A stretch of 64,000 nt of DNA from Amphirosellinia nigrospora (GCA_004123355.1 SCHM01000002.1:2976001-3040000), one strand, 5' to 3'; shown: positions 38,651 to 51,700, numbered from the stretch's first letter. The notes: generated by a model not told the origin, from the sequence alone. Numbers and translations: made by a program.

Positions 38651-41600
38651 TTACCTCCTGCCAGGCGACTTCGGCTTCCAAACCTTCCCACCACCAAATC
38701 CACCACCCGAGCCCCCCCGTCTCTTGTCCTCACCAAGCCCGCGTCTACCGGATGCAATACCGCCTCTACCACTTCTGCCCCGCGCATACCGCCGCCCCCG
38801 CGCATACCACCGGTACCACCGCGTCCTCCACGGAAGTGCCCACCGCCTCGACCCCTGTTGACATGGATTTGATTGTCGAGACCTCCTTCTCAGAGACGTC
38901 CATCTCCTCATCTTCGTCGTCCGTCTGTCCCCGTTTATTAGAGAACTTGAGGCGACCACCGCGGCCTCTGCGTCCCGCATCCTTGCCCTTTAGCGCCGCA
39001 ACGTAGGCACCGACACCGCCACCCTCTTCGTTGGCTGGCGTATCAACCACCATGGCGTCATCGTCTGCGCCGTCACTATCTTCACCTACGATGAGTTTGC
39101 CATCCATATCTGTCTTCATCTTTGTTTTGCCGGCCTTTCGTAGCTTGCCTGGCTTGGTCGAGGAAATGCTAGCTAGTGCTTTACGGTCCAATAAATCGAG
39201 CGGCTCATCTTCATCCTCCATGATGTATGCATCACCACCCTTCTTTGACTTGCGTGATGCGCTAGGCATGTCGCCGTCCGAGTCACGCCGATGCGTCCGA
39301 GTCATCGCTGCTATATAATGCCTCGTCATATTCGCTCTCGAAACGGCCACGTCGTTTGGTGCTCTGATCACCCTCGTTGCCTTGTGCTTTGGCAGCCTCT
39401 CGCTTCCGCTTGCTGCGCTCCTTGGTCTTGCGAATATTGGTCAACAATTTTTTGTCCGCCTCGGGCAGCTCCTGTTGACAGGCTCGAAACCAAAGCGACG
39501 GACCATTCTCTCTAGAATGTGCTTGACCTTGGCTTTGAAATGGCCCTTGTGCTCATGTGACCAAACCATTAGATTCGGCACCATCGACTGCAGTCGGGGA
39601 AGCATCATCTCAGTTGGTAAACTGATAACACAAACTTTGACAAATCCTAAAACACTCTTTACGATCTCTCTGTTGTTGGAGGTCAAGAAGAGATCCAAGG
39701 TCTGTACAAGATCGCTCAGTACTTCGGGGCTCACGGATTCTCTAAACTCGTATAGGATACGCGTTAGGGCAGTGATCGAGGCTGAAATCATATGTGGTGT
39801 GCTTCCTGCCAGGCCGGCGCTAATCATGGTGAAGAACTCTTCTATGCTCGCAGAAACAGATGGCGAATTATCAGGCATATGAGGAACCTTGCTATTATCG
39901 ATTTGTTTGCCCTTCGCTGCTTCGAGTCGCTGACCCATCGTTACTAGCAGGTCGTATGCGATTGTTCTCGCCTTCTCGTTGTTTTCTTTGCAGCAAATCA
40001 CTACTTCGGATAGAACAGATGGGACGAAGTGAAGAGAATCATCAGGGATGAAGGGGATCAGAGCAGCCATAGCGGCCAGTCGTTCCCGTCGAGCTGGAGC
40101 AGAGACCTTTTCCGCACTCGATAAGAGTAAGTTTTGTAACTCCCATATTGTTCCTGAAGAGCAATCTTTCCCGTCTCAGAGTCGGCCAGCCTTGGTATTA
40201 ATTTGTACGCTTTCTTCTGCAACTGGGGTTCATCATTTTTCACAATAATAAGAGAAGCGATATTGAAAAGAGCTCCAAAACTCCGTCGTGGTAGGTATGC
40301 AGACATAGTGATAACCAAGTCCATAAGTGTTTGACTTGTTGAAGGCATCTTGTCCTGCGAGTTTTGAGGTTTGCTCTTGCCCTCTGCGTTGCTAGCCTCA
40401 TTAATTGCACCAGCAAGCATTGTGCTGACACGATCAAAGGTCTCGACTAATTCGTTTTCAGAGGTGATGCTGAGGTATGCATTTATCGTTTGCAGTATGG
40501 GCCCTCGGGACTGAGGAAGAGTCTGGCTGTAGACATTGAATAGAACAGCTAAGAGATTCCCAGCAAACCCGCCAAGGTATATAAGATTGTGCTGAGCATC
40601 GGCTTTCGACACTCTGCTCTGGAGAAGTAGGTCATCCCCATCTTCAATGGCAATAATAGCCTTGTTAGACTCAACTAATGACCTAAGGGCTCGGCATACA
40701 TCTAATCTTAAATCGACTTGTTTGTATAGAAGGTTAGCCAACATTTCTGCGAAACTTTGGTCAAAACCAACAGTTAGGTCCAGTGGAGATCGCAATATCC
40801 CGGAAGAATGGACCACGTTTGGTTGACTATTGTCTCGTAGATTTTGACTTCCATGGTTTTCGCAGCTTCGCCGTGATCGAGCACACGTTGAAACATTGCT
40901 TCGCTTAGCGGTACGAACTCGGTTCTAAAGTGTTGGATATTGGTGTTAGATGTGTAGTCTCGTAAAATTGGCAGCATCCACGCCCTGCCAGCTTGCCCAC
41001 TGACTGGTTTAACGAGGTTCAAAGGTAGAACTGATAGAACAGATTCTGGCCCCATTGCCCGTATAGCTCTGCCAATGACCTCATCCGCTTGTTTCTTGCC
41101 CACGAAGGAATCATTGCCACGAATTTCTCCAATAGTTCGTACAGCATTCCGCATAATAGGGTCAGCACGCCACCTCAACGTATCGAAGATGGACCCGAGA
41201 ACGTTGAATGTCTCCATCCATGCCGCCTGATATCTTACACTGATAAGGCTCTCCGCGAGCCTAGCAATCTTCTCTAATGTCTTCTCATCGTAAATTGAAG
41301 GTTCGATAATGACTTGATCTGGAATGCAGTTTGCTACGAACGAAATTAAGCACTCGGAAGCAGAGACCCGAATATTATGTGAGGACGAATCCATGAAGTC
41401 GGAGATCATTGCGAACAAATCGGGCAATTCTGAAATGTTTCCTCAGGTTCGATCTGAGCCGAAACATCATATCCGCGTGACAAGATGGCTATCCACGGCG
41501 GAAGTAGCTGAGTATCATGAGCGGCGGGTCGCATTTCTGAGATGATCTCAAGAAGGCGGGGAAGTTTCGCTGAGGCGACTTCATCAGCCATACCCTCGAA

Positions 41601-42480
41601 AATCATTTCGAAAATGTCAAAGACAGCCATCGTCATATGCTCATTTCCACCCTTGGCAATGCTGAGCAGAAGTTCACACAAGGCCTCCAGATTCCTACTC
41701 GGCCATCCACCGCTTGCTGCAGCGATTGTCTTCACAAGTTGCAAGGCATGTATCAGGGCCGGATCGTGCTCTCCGCTGATGATTTCTTCTGCTTTTTTGA
41801 AATGGCAGCCTTGGCAGCCAGGTCGGACAAGCTACTCATGGCGGTCTCGGCGCAGAGATCAGAGGCGGGATGATCGAGGGATGGACTCGGCGGCGGGTTC
41901 TTGAGGACTTTGCGCAAAGCATCCTGGCTCTCTTGCGTACTTTTGGTCGGGGATCGAGGGCTAGATGAAGGAGCCCGGCAACGGCCCTTCGCGGCTGATC
42001 TCGGTGGTGGGTAGCTTCCATGCTGCCGAGTCCTGGCAAGAAAAGAGACTCAAGACATCCTATCGACTCTCAACAAGGGGCATCTGCGCCGCCAGTAGTA
42101 AGACGGAGCGAGGAGAGTCAGGATCTGGGTGAATTTGGCGCGGAGCAGAGGTTGCGGCGCGAAGGGTGTGACAGTATCGAGCAGGTATACGATGGACGGT
42201 GTTAGTTCTTTGTTGCCTTTGCCCTCGCCAACGGACTGGTTGAGCAGAGCTAGGAGTGCGGCAAAGTATCCGGTCGGCGTCGGCGACGTGTTCTGCTCTT
42301 TCAGCGTTTCCTCGACGGCCTTTAACACAACTACTACGTCTGCATACGAAGAAATGACATCAATTAGCATACACATGGAGCTGCGTGGAATGGATAGTTC
42401 ACTGAATTGTCGCTCACCTGTTGTTGGCTTTGAAGATTCGGAGACCGTATCTTGTCTAGCTTCTCCTCCAACGTCGCCAT
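38651..42480 (-). CDS. RRP12: ribosomal RNA processing protein RRP12 (NUC173)
   Basis: HEAT-repeat nuclear protein needed for export and maturation of pre-40S and pre-60S particles. The ATG at 42480 begins MATLEEKLDKIRSPNLQSQQ, followed by an intron of about 78 bp. The N-terminal HEAT region contains TGYFAALLALLNQSVGEGKG and VAGLLHLALDPRPKVRKRA. The NUC173 domain is clear (SILPGYCDLHWTNLTVGFDQ, VDLRLDVCRALRSLVESNKA), then further HEAT repeats (for example MVPNLMVWSHEHKGHFKAKV, KHILERMVRRFGFE). The tail is acidic then RGG/Lys-rich, ending GGGKVWKPKSPGRR at 38651. The length, about 1,200 residues, suits the family. Frame steps were noted near 42330, 42080, 42010, 41790, 41430, 40790, 40130, 39475, 39310 and in the GC-rich tail. 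RRP12 is essential in yeast, so these are unlikely to be genuine. Confidence 0.92.
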
Positions 42481-42911
42481 CGTGAAAGTCACAGTACGCA
42501 GACTTGTTAATGCCTTCAGAGACTGGTTCGCAGGAGAGCGCAACTGGTGGATTTTGGGTTTTTTTCTGGCTATCGCTGTTATCGGCGCTTATCGCACGCC
42601 GACCCCACATTTTCTCCCCCGCCACCATGCCAGGAACAATGCCCAGTCTCTTACGTCGTACTGACTTTCACATCAAATTCCTACCTCGAATTGCTTCTCA
42701 GACAGGTTAGACAGCCAGGAAACTCACAATTTATACGTAGATAGGGACCACATGGTTAGTTGATGGGTTTCCATTGATACCAACGATAGTTACTCCGTAC
42801 ACTAATTAACGCTCGCATGTAATATGGGGCTTTGGTCCCTGCAATCGTTGTAATCCAAGTCCCACCGTAACTCCATAATCAATCTTCTCGAGCTGTGCTC
42901 GTGCTGTGAGT
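42481..42911. other. intergenic region RRP12-SEC17
   Basis: The 430 bp between the start of RRP12 and the stop of SEC17, which are in tandem on the minus strand. It must hold the RRP12 promoter. No gene was seen. Confidence 0.5.
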
Positions 42912-43967
42912 TTATGCGAAGTCTTCCTCCTTGATATTGTTCTTTATCCGCAGCAGGATTTCCGTCTTCCACTTGTCGAGTTTTGACATCTGATCATACT
43001 GGTATAGCTTGTCCTCGAAATCCCCTGAATCCTGAGCTTCTAAAGAACCGGCGAGGTCCACAAGTAATTGGTGCTCCCTTGTACTAGCAAATGTGGGGTC
43101 CGTCTCCCTGTACTTCTCAAATGCCCGGTTCGCGCCAACCAAGTCCTCGGTAGCCAGATGGCAAATGCCAGCTTTTAAGAAGTGGTCCTTCACCGAGTAC
43201 CGTAGAAGGTTGTTGTTAACGGAAGTCTCCGCGATCTTTTCATAGTGTTGGATTGCCTTGTAGTAGTCCGCCTCTAAAGCGGCAAGGTCCGCCACCTTTA
43301 TTAACAGCTTATTCGCCAGTCTAGACATTCTAATTAGCACACATGGGCGGTGAAATTCGCGGGCCAGTTGCTTGAGATGGGACCTACGCTACAGCATTGT
43401 CTGATTCGTACCAGCCGGCCGCAAGTTCGTAGCTCTCGAGTGCGCGTTTCCTGTCGCCTAGTTCGACCTCGAATACCTCGCCCACGTGCTCCTTGTGTTG
43501 GGCCGCGCGCCTGAAGTTCCCCTTCTTGCAGTATTGATTGATAGCGACGTCGATACATCGGACAGCATCTTCGGGGTTTTCTTTGCGATAGACCTACGCT
43601 CTAGTAAGATAAAAAGTTGGTAAAATAGGGTATCATTACTGCTGTACCTTGAAGCATTCTACCATAGTGTTGGCGGCATCGTCGGGTTCCTTGAGATTCT
43701 GGCCCTGGATGGTAGCAGCCTTCTCAAAGGCGAGGCCAGCCTCTCGCATGAGGCCCTGCATACGGAACGCATTGGCGGCTTCGACATAGAGATCGGCGGC
43801 ATTCATGTATTTGTCCTCGCGTCCACCGAAGAAACTGAATCCGCCGCTCGCAGAGGCCAGGGCCTTGTCTGCCTACATCCAGAGATCATCAGCACAAATG
43901 AAGCGGAGACAGGCTGGGTCAACAAGGGTCTAACCTTTTGTAACAATGCGCGAGGATCGCCGGACAT
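42912..43967 (-). CDS. SEC17: alpha-SNAP SEC17
   Basis: Adaptor that recruits the NSF ATPase (Sec18) to spent SNARE complexes for disassembly. The ATG at 43967 starts MSGDPRALLQK. Intron 1 (43873-43934) leads to ADKALASASGGFSFFGGRED, the membrane-contacting loop, and KYMNAADLYVEAANAFRMQG, the first TPR-like hairpins. Further introns of about 65 bp follow VECFK and SDNAVA. Other family blocks are ALESYELAAGWYESDNA, KVADLAALEADYYKAIQHYE and NNLLRYSVKDHFLKAGICHL. The end is DKWKTEILLRIKNNIKEEDF plus A at 42912, close to the conserved C-terminus that stimulates Sec18. The spliced frame is unbroken and about 292 residues long, the usual family size. Confidence 0.95.
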
Positions 43968-44640
43968 GATGAAAGACCTCTAGGAGCAGGTTAATGGAAA
44001 ATGAATGAAGAAGGAAATGCGCGATAGTTCAGAATGATGGGAGGCTATGGTGTTGTTGTAATTTGTAAGAGAAGGCATAGCTCAGGCACATGTCGTAGCA
44101 TTAGGAGGTGGGTTTGGCGGGGTGTCTCAGACGCTAGTCTAGGGGCGGCCGAAGTGCTACCTGATGACATCGCTGCGCCTTACCCTTGTCACTTCTTTCT
44201 TTTGTAGTCCATCCATGTCAGTTGCCCAAGCAGGACCCAAGTACTTACGGTAGCAATATAAAACACCACTACGATGACACCTATAGGCATGCTAATAGGT
44301 AGCAATCCAGACTTCCACAATTGCATTCAAGTTGGAAATGACGATAATAATTAGTAGTTCACTCTGATAATGGGACTGGCAATGTCCAGGTATTAGAAGC
44401 TTGCCTATAACACCCAATGAGCGATAAGAGTAACTTGCCCACGCAAACGCCCCAAAAAAGGGAAATCAGTTGGCCTTTAATCTAATGTTATAACGAACTT
44501 AACAACACATCTTCTTAGTAGAACAATGCTAAGGTAAGGCCAGGTGAAGAGGTGGGGCTACGCACAAACACATTGTGTAGCCCCTCCGAGATTCCAGGAA
44601 TATAGACTTACAAAAGCAAATACTTATTATCCAGTCATAT
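43968..44640. other. intergenic region
   Basis: Promoter of SEC17 (left end) and 5' flank of the tRNA gene. No other gene was seen. Confidence 0.5.
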
Positions 44641-44738
44641 GGCAAGATGGCCGAGTTGGTTATGGCGTGAGGTTAAGGTCACCTTAGCACAGTTTCCTCA
44701 TGGAGAAATCCGCGTGGGTTCAAGTCCCACTCTTGTCA
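44641..44738 (+). tRNA. tRNA-Leu (AAG anticodon) with 16-nt intron
   Basis: The acceptor stem GGCAAGA pairs with TCTTGTC (one G-T), with discriminator A at 44738. The D stem is GCC/GGC, the anticodon stem TGAGG/CCTCA, the T arm GTGGG-TTCAAGT-CCCAC, and there is the long variable arm (GGA/TCC) typical of class II Leu tRNAs. The loop reads TT-AAG-G before the intron at 44679-44694, giving anticodon AAG at 44675-44677. The intron starts one base 3' of the anticodon, the canonical position. Its CCTT can pair with the anticodon AAGG, as in eukaryotic pre-tRNA. The mature tRNA is 82 nt before CCA addition. Confidence 0.95.
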
Positions 44739-44743
44739 AAGAT

Positions 44744-44758
44744 TCTTTTTTATTTTTT
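44744..44758 (+). terminator. RNA polymerase III terminator
   Basis: T runs begin 6 bp after the tRNA (a run of six T, then A, then a run of seven T). This is the standard Pol III stop signal. Confidence 0.85.
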
Positions 44759-45019
44759 TCTTCCTTCAACTCACCTAATACCTATTCTTCAACGAGAGGA
44801 AACATTGGTTTCACATCTTTAGTGTAGATGATTATTTTATTATGATTTTAGGGAAGATTGTTAAATTACTTTTTGATTACTCCTTAACCCATTTGGGCAT
44901 GTATTGGTATTAGCGTAATACTTTATACGGTCTTCACCACCGATATCGCATCCTAACTAAGTATCTATCAAGCTATCCTCAACTCCCTCAAAATCGCCCA
45001 CCTCAATACTAAGCACACC

Positions 45020-45697
45020 ATGAGCTCAACAATATGTAGTAATTGGAGGCTAGCGCTACGGCGCACACTTTGCGCGTCGCAAGCTTCTCGCCAACAATCG
45101 ACGGTGGCAGCGAGTCTTAGCCGACCATCACGCACACAACCCTCCTCAGAGCCTACAGAGAGTACATCTCCCGACCTCGCCTCTCTCCTATCGCAGCCGA
45201 CATGGTCCGTCCGCTCTCTGCTACCACCAAGCTCTCCATCTCCCTCTCCGTCACAACCAACCGTCATAACACCCAAGACGCTCCACCACCTCCTACGTCT
45301 CTCTGCGCTTCCACTTCCAGAGACGCCGGAGGAGGAATCGCAGATGCTCGCGACGCTGTCTTCACAGCTGCACTTCGTGCGCGCCATTCAGGGCGTCGAC
45401 ACGGTCGGCGTGGCGCCGCTGCGCGCCATCCGCGACGAGACGGCGGCGGGGTTGCGCGAGCAGACGATCGGGCTGGCGGAGCTGCGGGCGGCCTTGGAGG
45501 CGGAAGACGTGGTTGGTCATGCGAGGCGGCCGCGACGGCGACGGACACAGAGGGCGGTAGAGCAGGCATATTCGCCTAGGGAACGGGAGAGACTAGGGCC
45601 CGATGCATCTCAGGAGCAGGAGCGGATACCTAATGGGGAGGAGAATTGGGACGTATTAGGCGGTGCGAGCGAGACAGCAGCAGGCGGTATTTTGTAG
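45020..45697 (+). CDS. mitochondrial Glu-tRNA(Gln) amidotransferase subunit C-like (Gta3) protein
   Basis: An intact 225-codon single exon. The N-terminus is basic and Ser-rich (MSSTICSNWRLALRRTLCAS), a likely mitochondrial presequence. The core has TWSVRSLLPPS, ITPKTLHHLLRLSALPLPET, PEEESQMLATLSSQLHFVRA and IQGVDTVGVAPLRAIRDET. Together these match the GatC-type subunit pattern: helix, hydrophobic heptads, then a V-D-T-xGVxPL-x-x-IRDE motif. In mitochondria the GatCAB complex converts Glu-tRNA(Gln) to Gln-tRNA(Gln). The C-terminal half is Glu/Arg-rich and poorly conserved. It starts about 280 bp after the tRNA-Leu, which is chance proximity. No frame break is seen. Confidence 0.8.
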   Translation: MSSTICSNWRLALRRTLCASQASRQQSTVAASLSRPSRTQPSSEPTESTSPDLASLLSQPTWSVRSLLPPSSPSPSPSQPTVITPKTLHHLLRLSALPLPETPEEESQMLATLSSQLHFVRAIQGVDTVGVAPLRAIRDETAAGLREQTIGLAELRAALEAEDVVGHARRPRRRRTQRAVEQAYSPRERERLGPDASQEQERIPNGEENWDVLGGASETAAGGIL

Positions 45698-46130
45698 TTA
45701 GGAGCGGCGGGACAGGCTCTTTACCCAACGAGACGGTAGGATGAAGAGTTGGCGAGATGCTAATTCACAAGCCAGGGTTTGTAAGATAGGAGACACTACC
45801 GCGAGATATCTCTTGACAATAGCGAAGGAAGTTCCATCAACTAAGTCGAGCTTCTACAAACTCGCCGATTATGATCGGGCCCTCAACACGCCTATCAACG
45901 TCAATTGGTATGTGCTCCAGCAAGTAGCAATTGATGAAAAATCTTATTTATACACATAATAGGCCGATCCCCTCTGAAACATGCCACCGACCATTCCTTT
46001 TCCTAATACCCGGGAATACACTTGAGTTATTCGTGCATTCATATACTATACATAACATTCGATGACTTCGTTACTTCGTTAATACCAATAGCTTCCGATG
46101 AGCCCATGTAATGAAGTCCTTGGGTCTCAA
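45698..46130. other. convergent intergenic region
   Basis: 3' flanks of the GatC-like and DUF726 genes. No gene was recognised; a 72-codon open frame lacks motifs. Confidence 0.5.
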
Positions 46131-48783
46131 TTACGAAAATTTTACAGGTTGTTGCTGGTTCTCCACCCGGGTATGCTTACGACGCGGCTTGGTGTTCTCT
46201 TGCTGTGCGTGGGAATGGGTACCCAGGCTTGATGTTGGCTTTGACTTGCCGTTTGCTTGATTAGCCATAGATTTGTTCGTTAGGTCCGCCTTTCCATTCG
46301 TTCGCTTCGTAACAGCCCGATCTTTCTGGTTCTGCTCGATCTTGGGTTCCTTAACGATGTTCCCGTTCCGTTCTTCAAGCCCTATGTTAGCTCTCTCTCC
46401 CCGTCCCGGCGCACGGTTACGCTCTTGGTACATCAGGTCTGGTCTCTTTGACATTTCTTTATTAATTTCGGCGGAGTCAGCATCCTCCCAGCGAAGCCGT
46501 AATAAAACACTACCGATGTGATACTGATAATCGAGATGATTGCTGATGGTGTCACTGAGATCGATATTCTCAACTCGAGGTACTCCCTCAATGGGCTGTA
46601 ACCCCGCAATGCCGAAGTTCCAAGCGCAAGTTCTATAGAGGAAACCGAGAAGGTAGTCGTTTTTGGAGTAGACATTAGTTAGTCGGCCCATAACGATGCT
46701 CTTCATTGCTGTCCAAACGCGGATCTCAGACGGACAGGGTGCGCCAAACAAGATAACGTTCTCCACAATACCGAAAGCTCTTTTCTCAGAGAGTGAAGTT
46801 AGACAGGCGTATATGACACGGGCGCCAAGACCGTAGCCGACCAGAGAAACGGCGCGCTCCCCCTGGATTCTGTTGGTCAGGATCTCGGCCAGGACAAGTC
46901 CTGTTTTCTCCGCCCGGACCATCGCAACCGTCCAAGGGTTGTCCATGACCTTGCTAGCTTTTATAAGGCTTTCCGGCCAGTGGGATGTCTTTAGACTGGC
47001 AAACACTGGATGTGTTAGTGTATTGCTTGGGTATCTGTGCTAATATTTATCTTACCATTTCGCCCAGCAGTGTCCTTCTTGGCGACGCTCCAGGAGGTAC
47101 TCTTCATTACTGTCTGCAGGGCAGCCCCGACTTTTGATAGAGCCTCGAGTTCCCATCTGAGGGCGTAAACTTCGTTCAACTTACCGAAGGCCTTCCACGG
47201 GTATTGGAAGTCATTCTCTTCAGTTGTCCAGCCACTGATTCCAATCGTAACACGCATACGACGGTTCTCTGCCGGTATATCTTTAGGGTCAAGAAACTCG
47301 GACTGTGTCGAGCCGTGGATCGGTATTAAAGCGAAGTCTTGGATATCCTTCGCATATGCATCCATCGTCTTGCCGCCCTGCCGAGCTCCGTACAGCCCGA
47401 ACAGGGTTCCAACAGGGACGGTGCTGTGTGCTGCGCCGATACCGCCTAACAACGTCGCCGTAACCGATGTACTGACACCAATACCCCCAAAAACTGTTCC
47501 AATACCTGCAGCCACAAGCGGCTCCGCGAGAACGTCAGAAAATGGAGAGGCGGCAGAGTTAGGATTATTATTGGAGCGCCATCGCTTTGCCGGCTTGCCC
47601 TCTTCTGCGCGCTTCTGGGCAATCTCTTCGGCAGATATACCCTTAATGATTTGAGCTAGAGCCTGAGAAACTCTGTACTCGTCCTGCAATAGCACATACG
47701 TCGGCACTTCCATTGCAGTAGCAAGCTTGATGAGTGCAATGCGAGAATATGTAGGATATTGGTCAAGACCCAAGAACATCAAGAGCATTGTATGAAGAAT
47801 CAACGCGCGTTTCTCTTTTGGGAGGTTGCAAAGTGCCGTATACATAGGCGGGTAGAGCTGAACATGCTGTGCATTAGACGCATCACCAGTCAGCAGGGGC
47901 ACTATCAAGCATCGTTAGTTATATTGCTTCGTGGCAGCCCCGGGGCAATTAAAGGGATATCAGTATTGGGGGAGATCGGAAACAGCTAATCAAAACTCGA
48001 CGTATGTCTGCGGCCACCGTGGAGGAAGAACTTACCAGCCGGCCTGGCAGAACTTCCTCGCGCGGTGAAACCGACTCGTCTGGCATTACCTAGTGCTTGT
48101 TGTGGTCCTTGGCGAACAACATTGCCACCGGTACCGCCGTGTTTAATCACAACCTCTTGCAACCTCTTGAAGACAAGTCCGCGCCACTTTCCAAAGTGGC
48201 CCAAGGCATCTCGCTTTAACTCGGTCAAGCTAGCCATCGCTAACTCGGTCTCGGTCCTCTTAGAGCTGGCTACAGCCTCGTCGGGCGATTTTGGGATCGT
48301 TAGAACAGGTTTGGGCTTAGCTGTGTTCTGGTTTATAGGCGGAATTTCATTATCTGTAACAGAAGCTCGCGATCTTCAAAGTCGGGCCTATCGACGGGTA
48401 TGCCGATGTTTCCATACTGACTACGGTACTTCTCACTGGCCGGGTTAGGCACCGAGAGAACCATAACCTTGGGGCAGTAATGCCTTCGGTAGGCTCGACT
48501 GGAGTGATTGTCATCTTTTCGAAGTTGTCGCGAAGCTGCATCTGGAGCTCGTCCATGATAGCCATGACGAGAACTTGCAACTGTTTCATCTGCTCGATAC
48601 TGAGCATAGCGCTCAGGTCTATCTCTGGACGCTTGAAGGCGAAGGCCTTGTTTGGTGGGGGTGACGCGGCATCTTTTCGGCTGGGGCCTGGCTCTCATCA
48701 CCAGATGATGTGGGAGGTGTTGGTGACATAGAGGAATCCATAGAGGAATCCAGGACGGTCACGGGGGCCTGGGCCGCCGCCAT
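46131..48783 (-). CDS. DUF726 (TMCO4/Mil1-like) alpha/beta-hydrolase-fold membrane protein
   Basis: The ATG at 48783 opens MAAAQAPVTVLDSSMDSSMS, a disordered N-terminus. Conserved blocks are LSAMLSIEQMKQLQVLVMAI, LKRDALGHFGKWRGLVFKRL, and the helical LCNLPKEKRALILHTMLLMF-LGLDQYPTYSRI. Next comes the Gly-rich membrane hairpin LAEPLVAAGIGTVFGGIGVS and TATLLGGIGAAHSTVPVGT. The hydrolase-like core has VTIGISGWTTEENDF, VSLVGYGLGARVIYACL (GYGLGA in the nucleophile-elbow position, with Gly instead of Ser) and GRLTNVYSKNDYLLGFLYR. The Lys/Arg-rich tail stops at 46131. Introns of about 146 bp and 50 bp fit exactly at GV-PLLTG and RN-VFASL. Yeast Mil1 of this family interacts with the AP-1R clathrin adaptor; human TMCO4 is uncharacterised. 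Frame steps near 48680, 48470 and 48365 affect only the N-terminal third. Confidence 0.85.
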
Positions 48784-51700
48784 TTTGACTTTCGGTTTTT
48801 GACTGTTGGCAGTCGACGAGTGCAGCCGGGAGTGAGCGCAACAACAAGGAAAGAGCAGGTCGGTAGTTCTAGTAGGCGATAGTGGCTAGGTGCCTGGGCT
48901 GCGACTACCTCCAGATCTAAGCTGGAGACAAGGTATTAGTTACGTAGTGTGGGGAGGAGGGATGAGTAAAGAGGAAGGGACGGGTTGGTTCCAGAGAGTT
49001 GGGAGTAACAACCCCAGATAGAGCCACGGGTGTTTGTAGATGGTACCTACGGAAACGGGATAACGATAGCGCCAATTCCACGGGTGGCAAAACTGCTTCA
49101 ACAGCACAAACAGGCGGGGTCAACCACAATAAAATGAGACCAGTCATTGTGAGAGGTACATGTAGCTTACTCAGTCAGTAGGTCTAGGTAGGTTGTGCAA
49201 CAGATCCACGGTGCTGCCCGCTGACTTCTTGTGTCTCGGCTGCCAACTTTGGTCCCTGGATGGATTTCCCTCTACTTCCAATCCGTCTAGTGGTATGTCG
49301 GCATGTATCCGAGGAAGGATGGCAAGGTAGGTAGATAACAATATTTTCTTGGGACACTGTGCATCTAATATCCGAGAGGCAAGGCATAGGCACTTCATAG
49401 TCCCCTACTTTTGATACTCAAGGATTATTAGACATCAGAGTCACACTACATATTTTCCCGTGATTTTATTCATCAGACACCACTCAAGTTGATGCGAGGC
49501 CGATCGTTGGCTCCCTTGGTTGCTTCAATGGGTCCAATGAGTGTGCCAGTCGCTCGGGTTTGTGAAAGGAACTTGGGTACCTACACAAACAAATAATCCC
49601 GTTTATTGATACAAGCATTACCAACCACAACCAGTAGTATGCATGGTATAATCTACGGTAGAAAGTTTAGAAGGAAACTCGGCTTAAGAATGATAGGCAA
49701 TATCGGCTTCCGTTATCCTATAGTATAAACTAGAATAGTTCAAGTTGCTAGTTAGCCATATATTGACATAATCAACATGATTAACTAAGTAGTAAGAAAC
49801 ACTAAGAAGTCGTGCTTCTTGTGCGAAGGAGACCAGAAATCAATTGATGCCTTGTTTGCCTTTCCATGCTAGTTTTAAGTATACATGTTGATAGCGACAA
49901 CATGGGGACAGTACAAAGAAATATAATGGACTTAGCTATTCTAAACACTTTGCGAGAGCATTTGGATACCACTCGACTTCGCTATGCATAAAAAATATTG
50001 GTAGATGGGGTATATTTCCTACCCTTTTTAACCTGATATTTTTACCTGCCCTTCTTTACTTTTAAAGCTAAGCTGTCGCGGTTAAAATTATTTTCTATCC
50101 TTTGTACTGTATATAATGTAATGAGAACCGCAAATGACGAATAATCTGCTCATCGATAGGGTCCATAGACGATATAATAGCCGGAAGGGCTACCAATGCC
50201 CGCTCTCATTATACAAGTTATGCCATATGATAGATTCAACGACTATCATCATAAAACCTCGGCGATTGTTACTAGACTTGACGATGCGATCGAGCAGCAG
50301 GTTTTTGTTCATCTTAATGCAGTGCGAAAGGTATATATTCAACCAAGTTGTAGAGTAAATTTAATATCAATACAAATGTTTTAGATAATATAACCACAGC
50401 TAGTATCTCAAGCGTTGTATTTTGCTCTCTGTGATTTATATTTCATCGCATGATTAGGGACTTATAGAGGAAGCAGCTAGATCATCCCTTGGAACCTGTC
50501 TAGCATAACATGCCTGGCTACTCTTATATCATTTCCACAGCGAGAGTTCTGTCGTCCTCGAGGCTAAGCGCAAGCCTACCAAGAAGTGATAGTTTCATTT
50601 GGAGATATGCTTTTGCAAAATCAGAAATAACAGGCGAGCATCTTATAATATCCCCATTGTCACGAAGCGTAACACAGACAACATATAAAGGGGCTTAGCT
50701 GTATACCACATCCACGAAGGTAGTTTCAAGGGCCTCCGCGCAACAACAAGCAGCGGTAACCTACCCGATATACCACAGGCCCTCCGGCACCTATGAATAA
50801 AAGATACATGTGCATCTAGCTAAAGGCTGATCAGCTTATATAGGTGTTGAGACCCATGGCATAGTACCAAGATTTAACATAACTAAGGGTTTGCAAGAGT
50901 TTGGCACCCTACCAAGCCCGTCAAGGCCTCTTGGAAAACCCAAGGAGGACTCAACTTATCAATCGTAGGAGCTTACCCGTGTACTCCCACCGAATGGCAT
51001 CAGCTAGATCCGTAACTAATTTTCTCTCTAAGACCTTTTACCTAGTTGATCTCCAACATGGAGCTACGATACTTGATCCGCAATTAGTTGTGAAAAGGAT
51101 CGCTCAGTATTGCACAGAGATGATATTGTAGAATATAGAAGGGACTTTTTATTCCCCTTGCTTCCCGTTGTTGTGGTTACCTAATTAAGGGAAAAAAACC
51201 CAGATGTCGTATATGTGTGGCATTATTCGTGTGGCTAGCCGTCAAACTAAACCCCGATATATGATATTCATACAGTACCTACCTTAGGTAGTAAAGGTGA
51301 ATCTACCGATACATTAAAATACGGGACGCGGCGGAAGTTGTTGCCAAGACTCATATATCCTAGGACGCGAGCTGAATGTCGTGCAACACACGTGGTGATG
51401 CAGTCTCCGTTGGTGCGCGCCCAAGCTTTTAATAGCGCGGGACTAGCAAATGGCAAGGTCCACTTATTGGCTGGTATTCCCACGTGTTTATGTATGTAGT
51501 TAGTCGGAAAGGGTTCTGTTTGTCACCCTTGTCGAATGAATACGACTGGGCTGGTCCCTACTGGGCTCTTCTGTGGAATATTCGCTCTTCACGGGCTCGG
51601 ATGATCCTCTCCATACTCGGGTTTGCTGTGGTGTACTGGTAGCGTGGTAGCGCGGTGTAGTGTGGTGTAGCTACAGTAGTGCAACAGTGATCAAGGACAC

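Noticed and set aside
49800-51200. Possible transposon remnant
   Set aside because: AT-rich and gene-free, but no terminal repeats, target duplications or transposase-like motifs could be seen.
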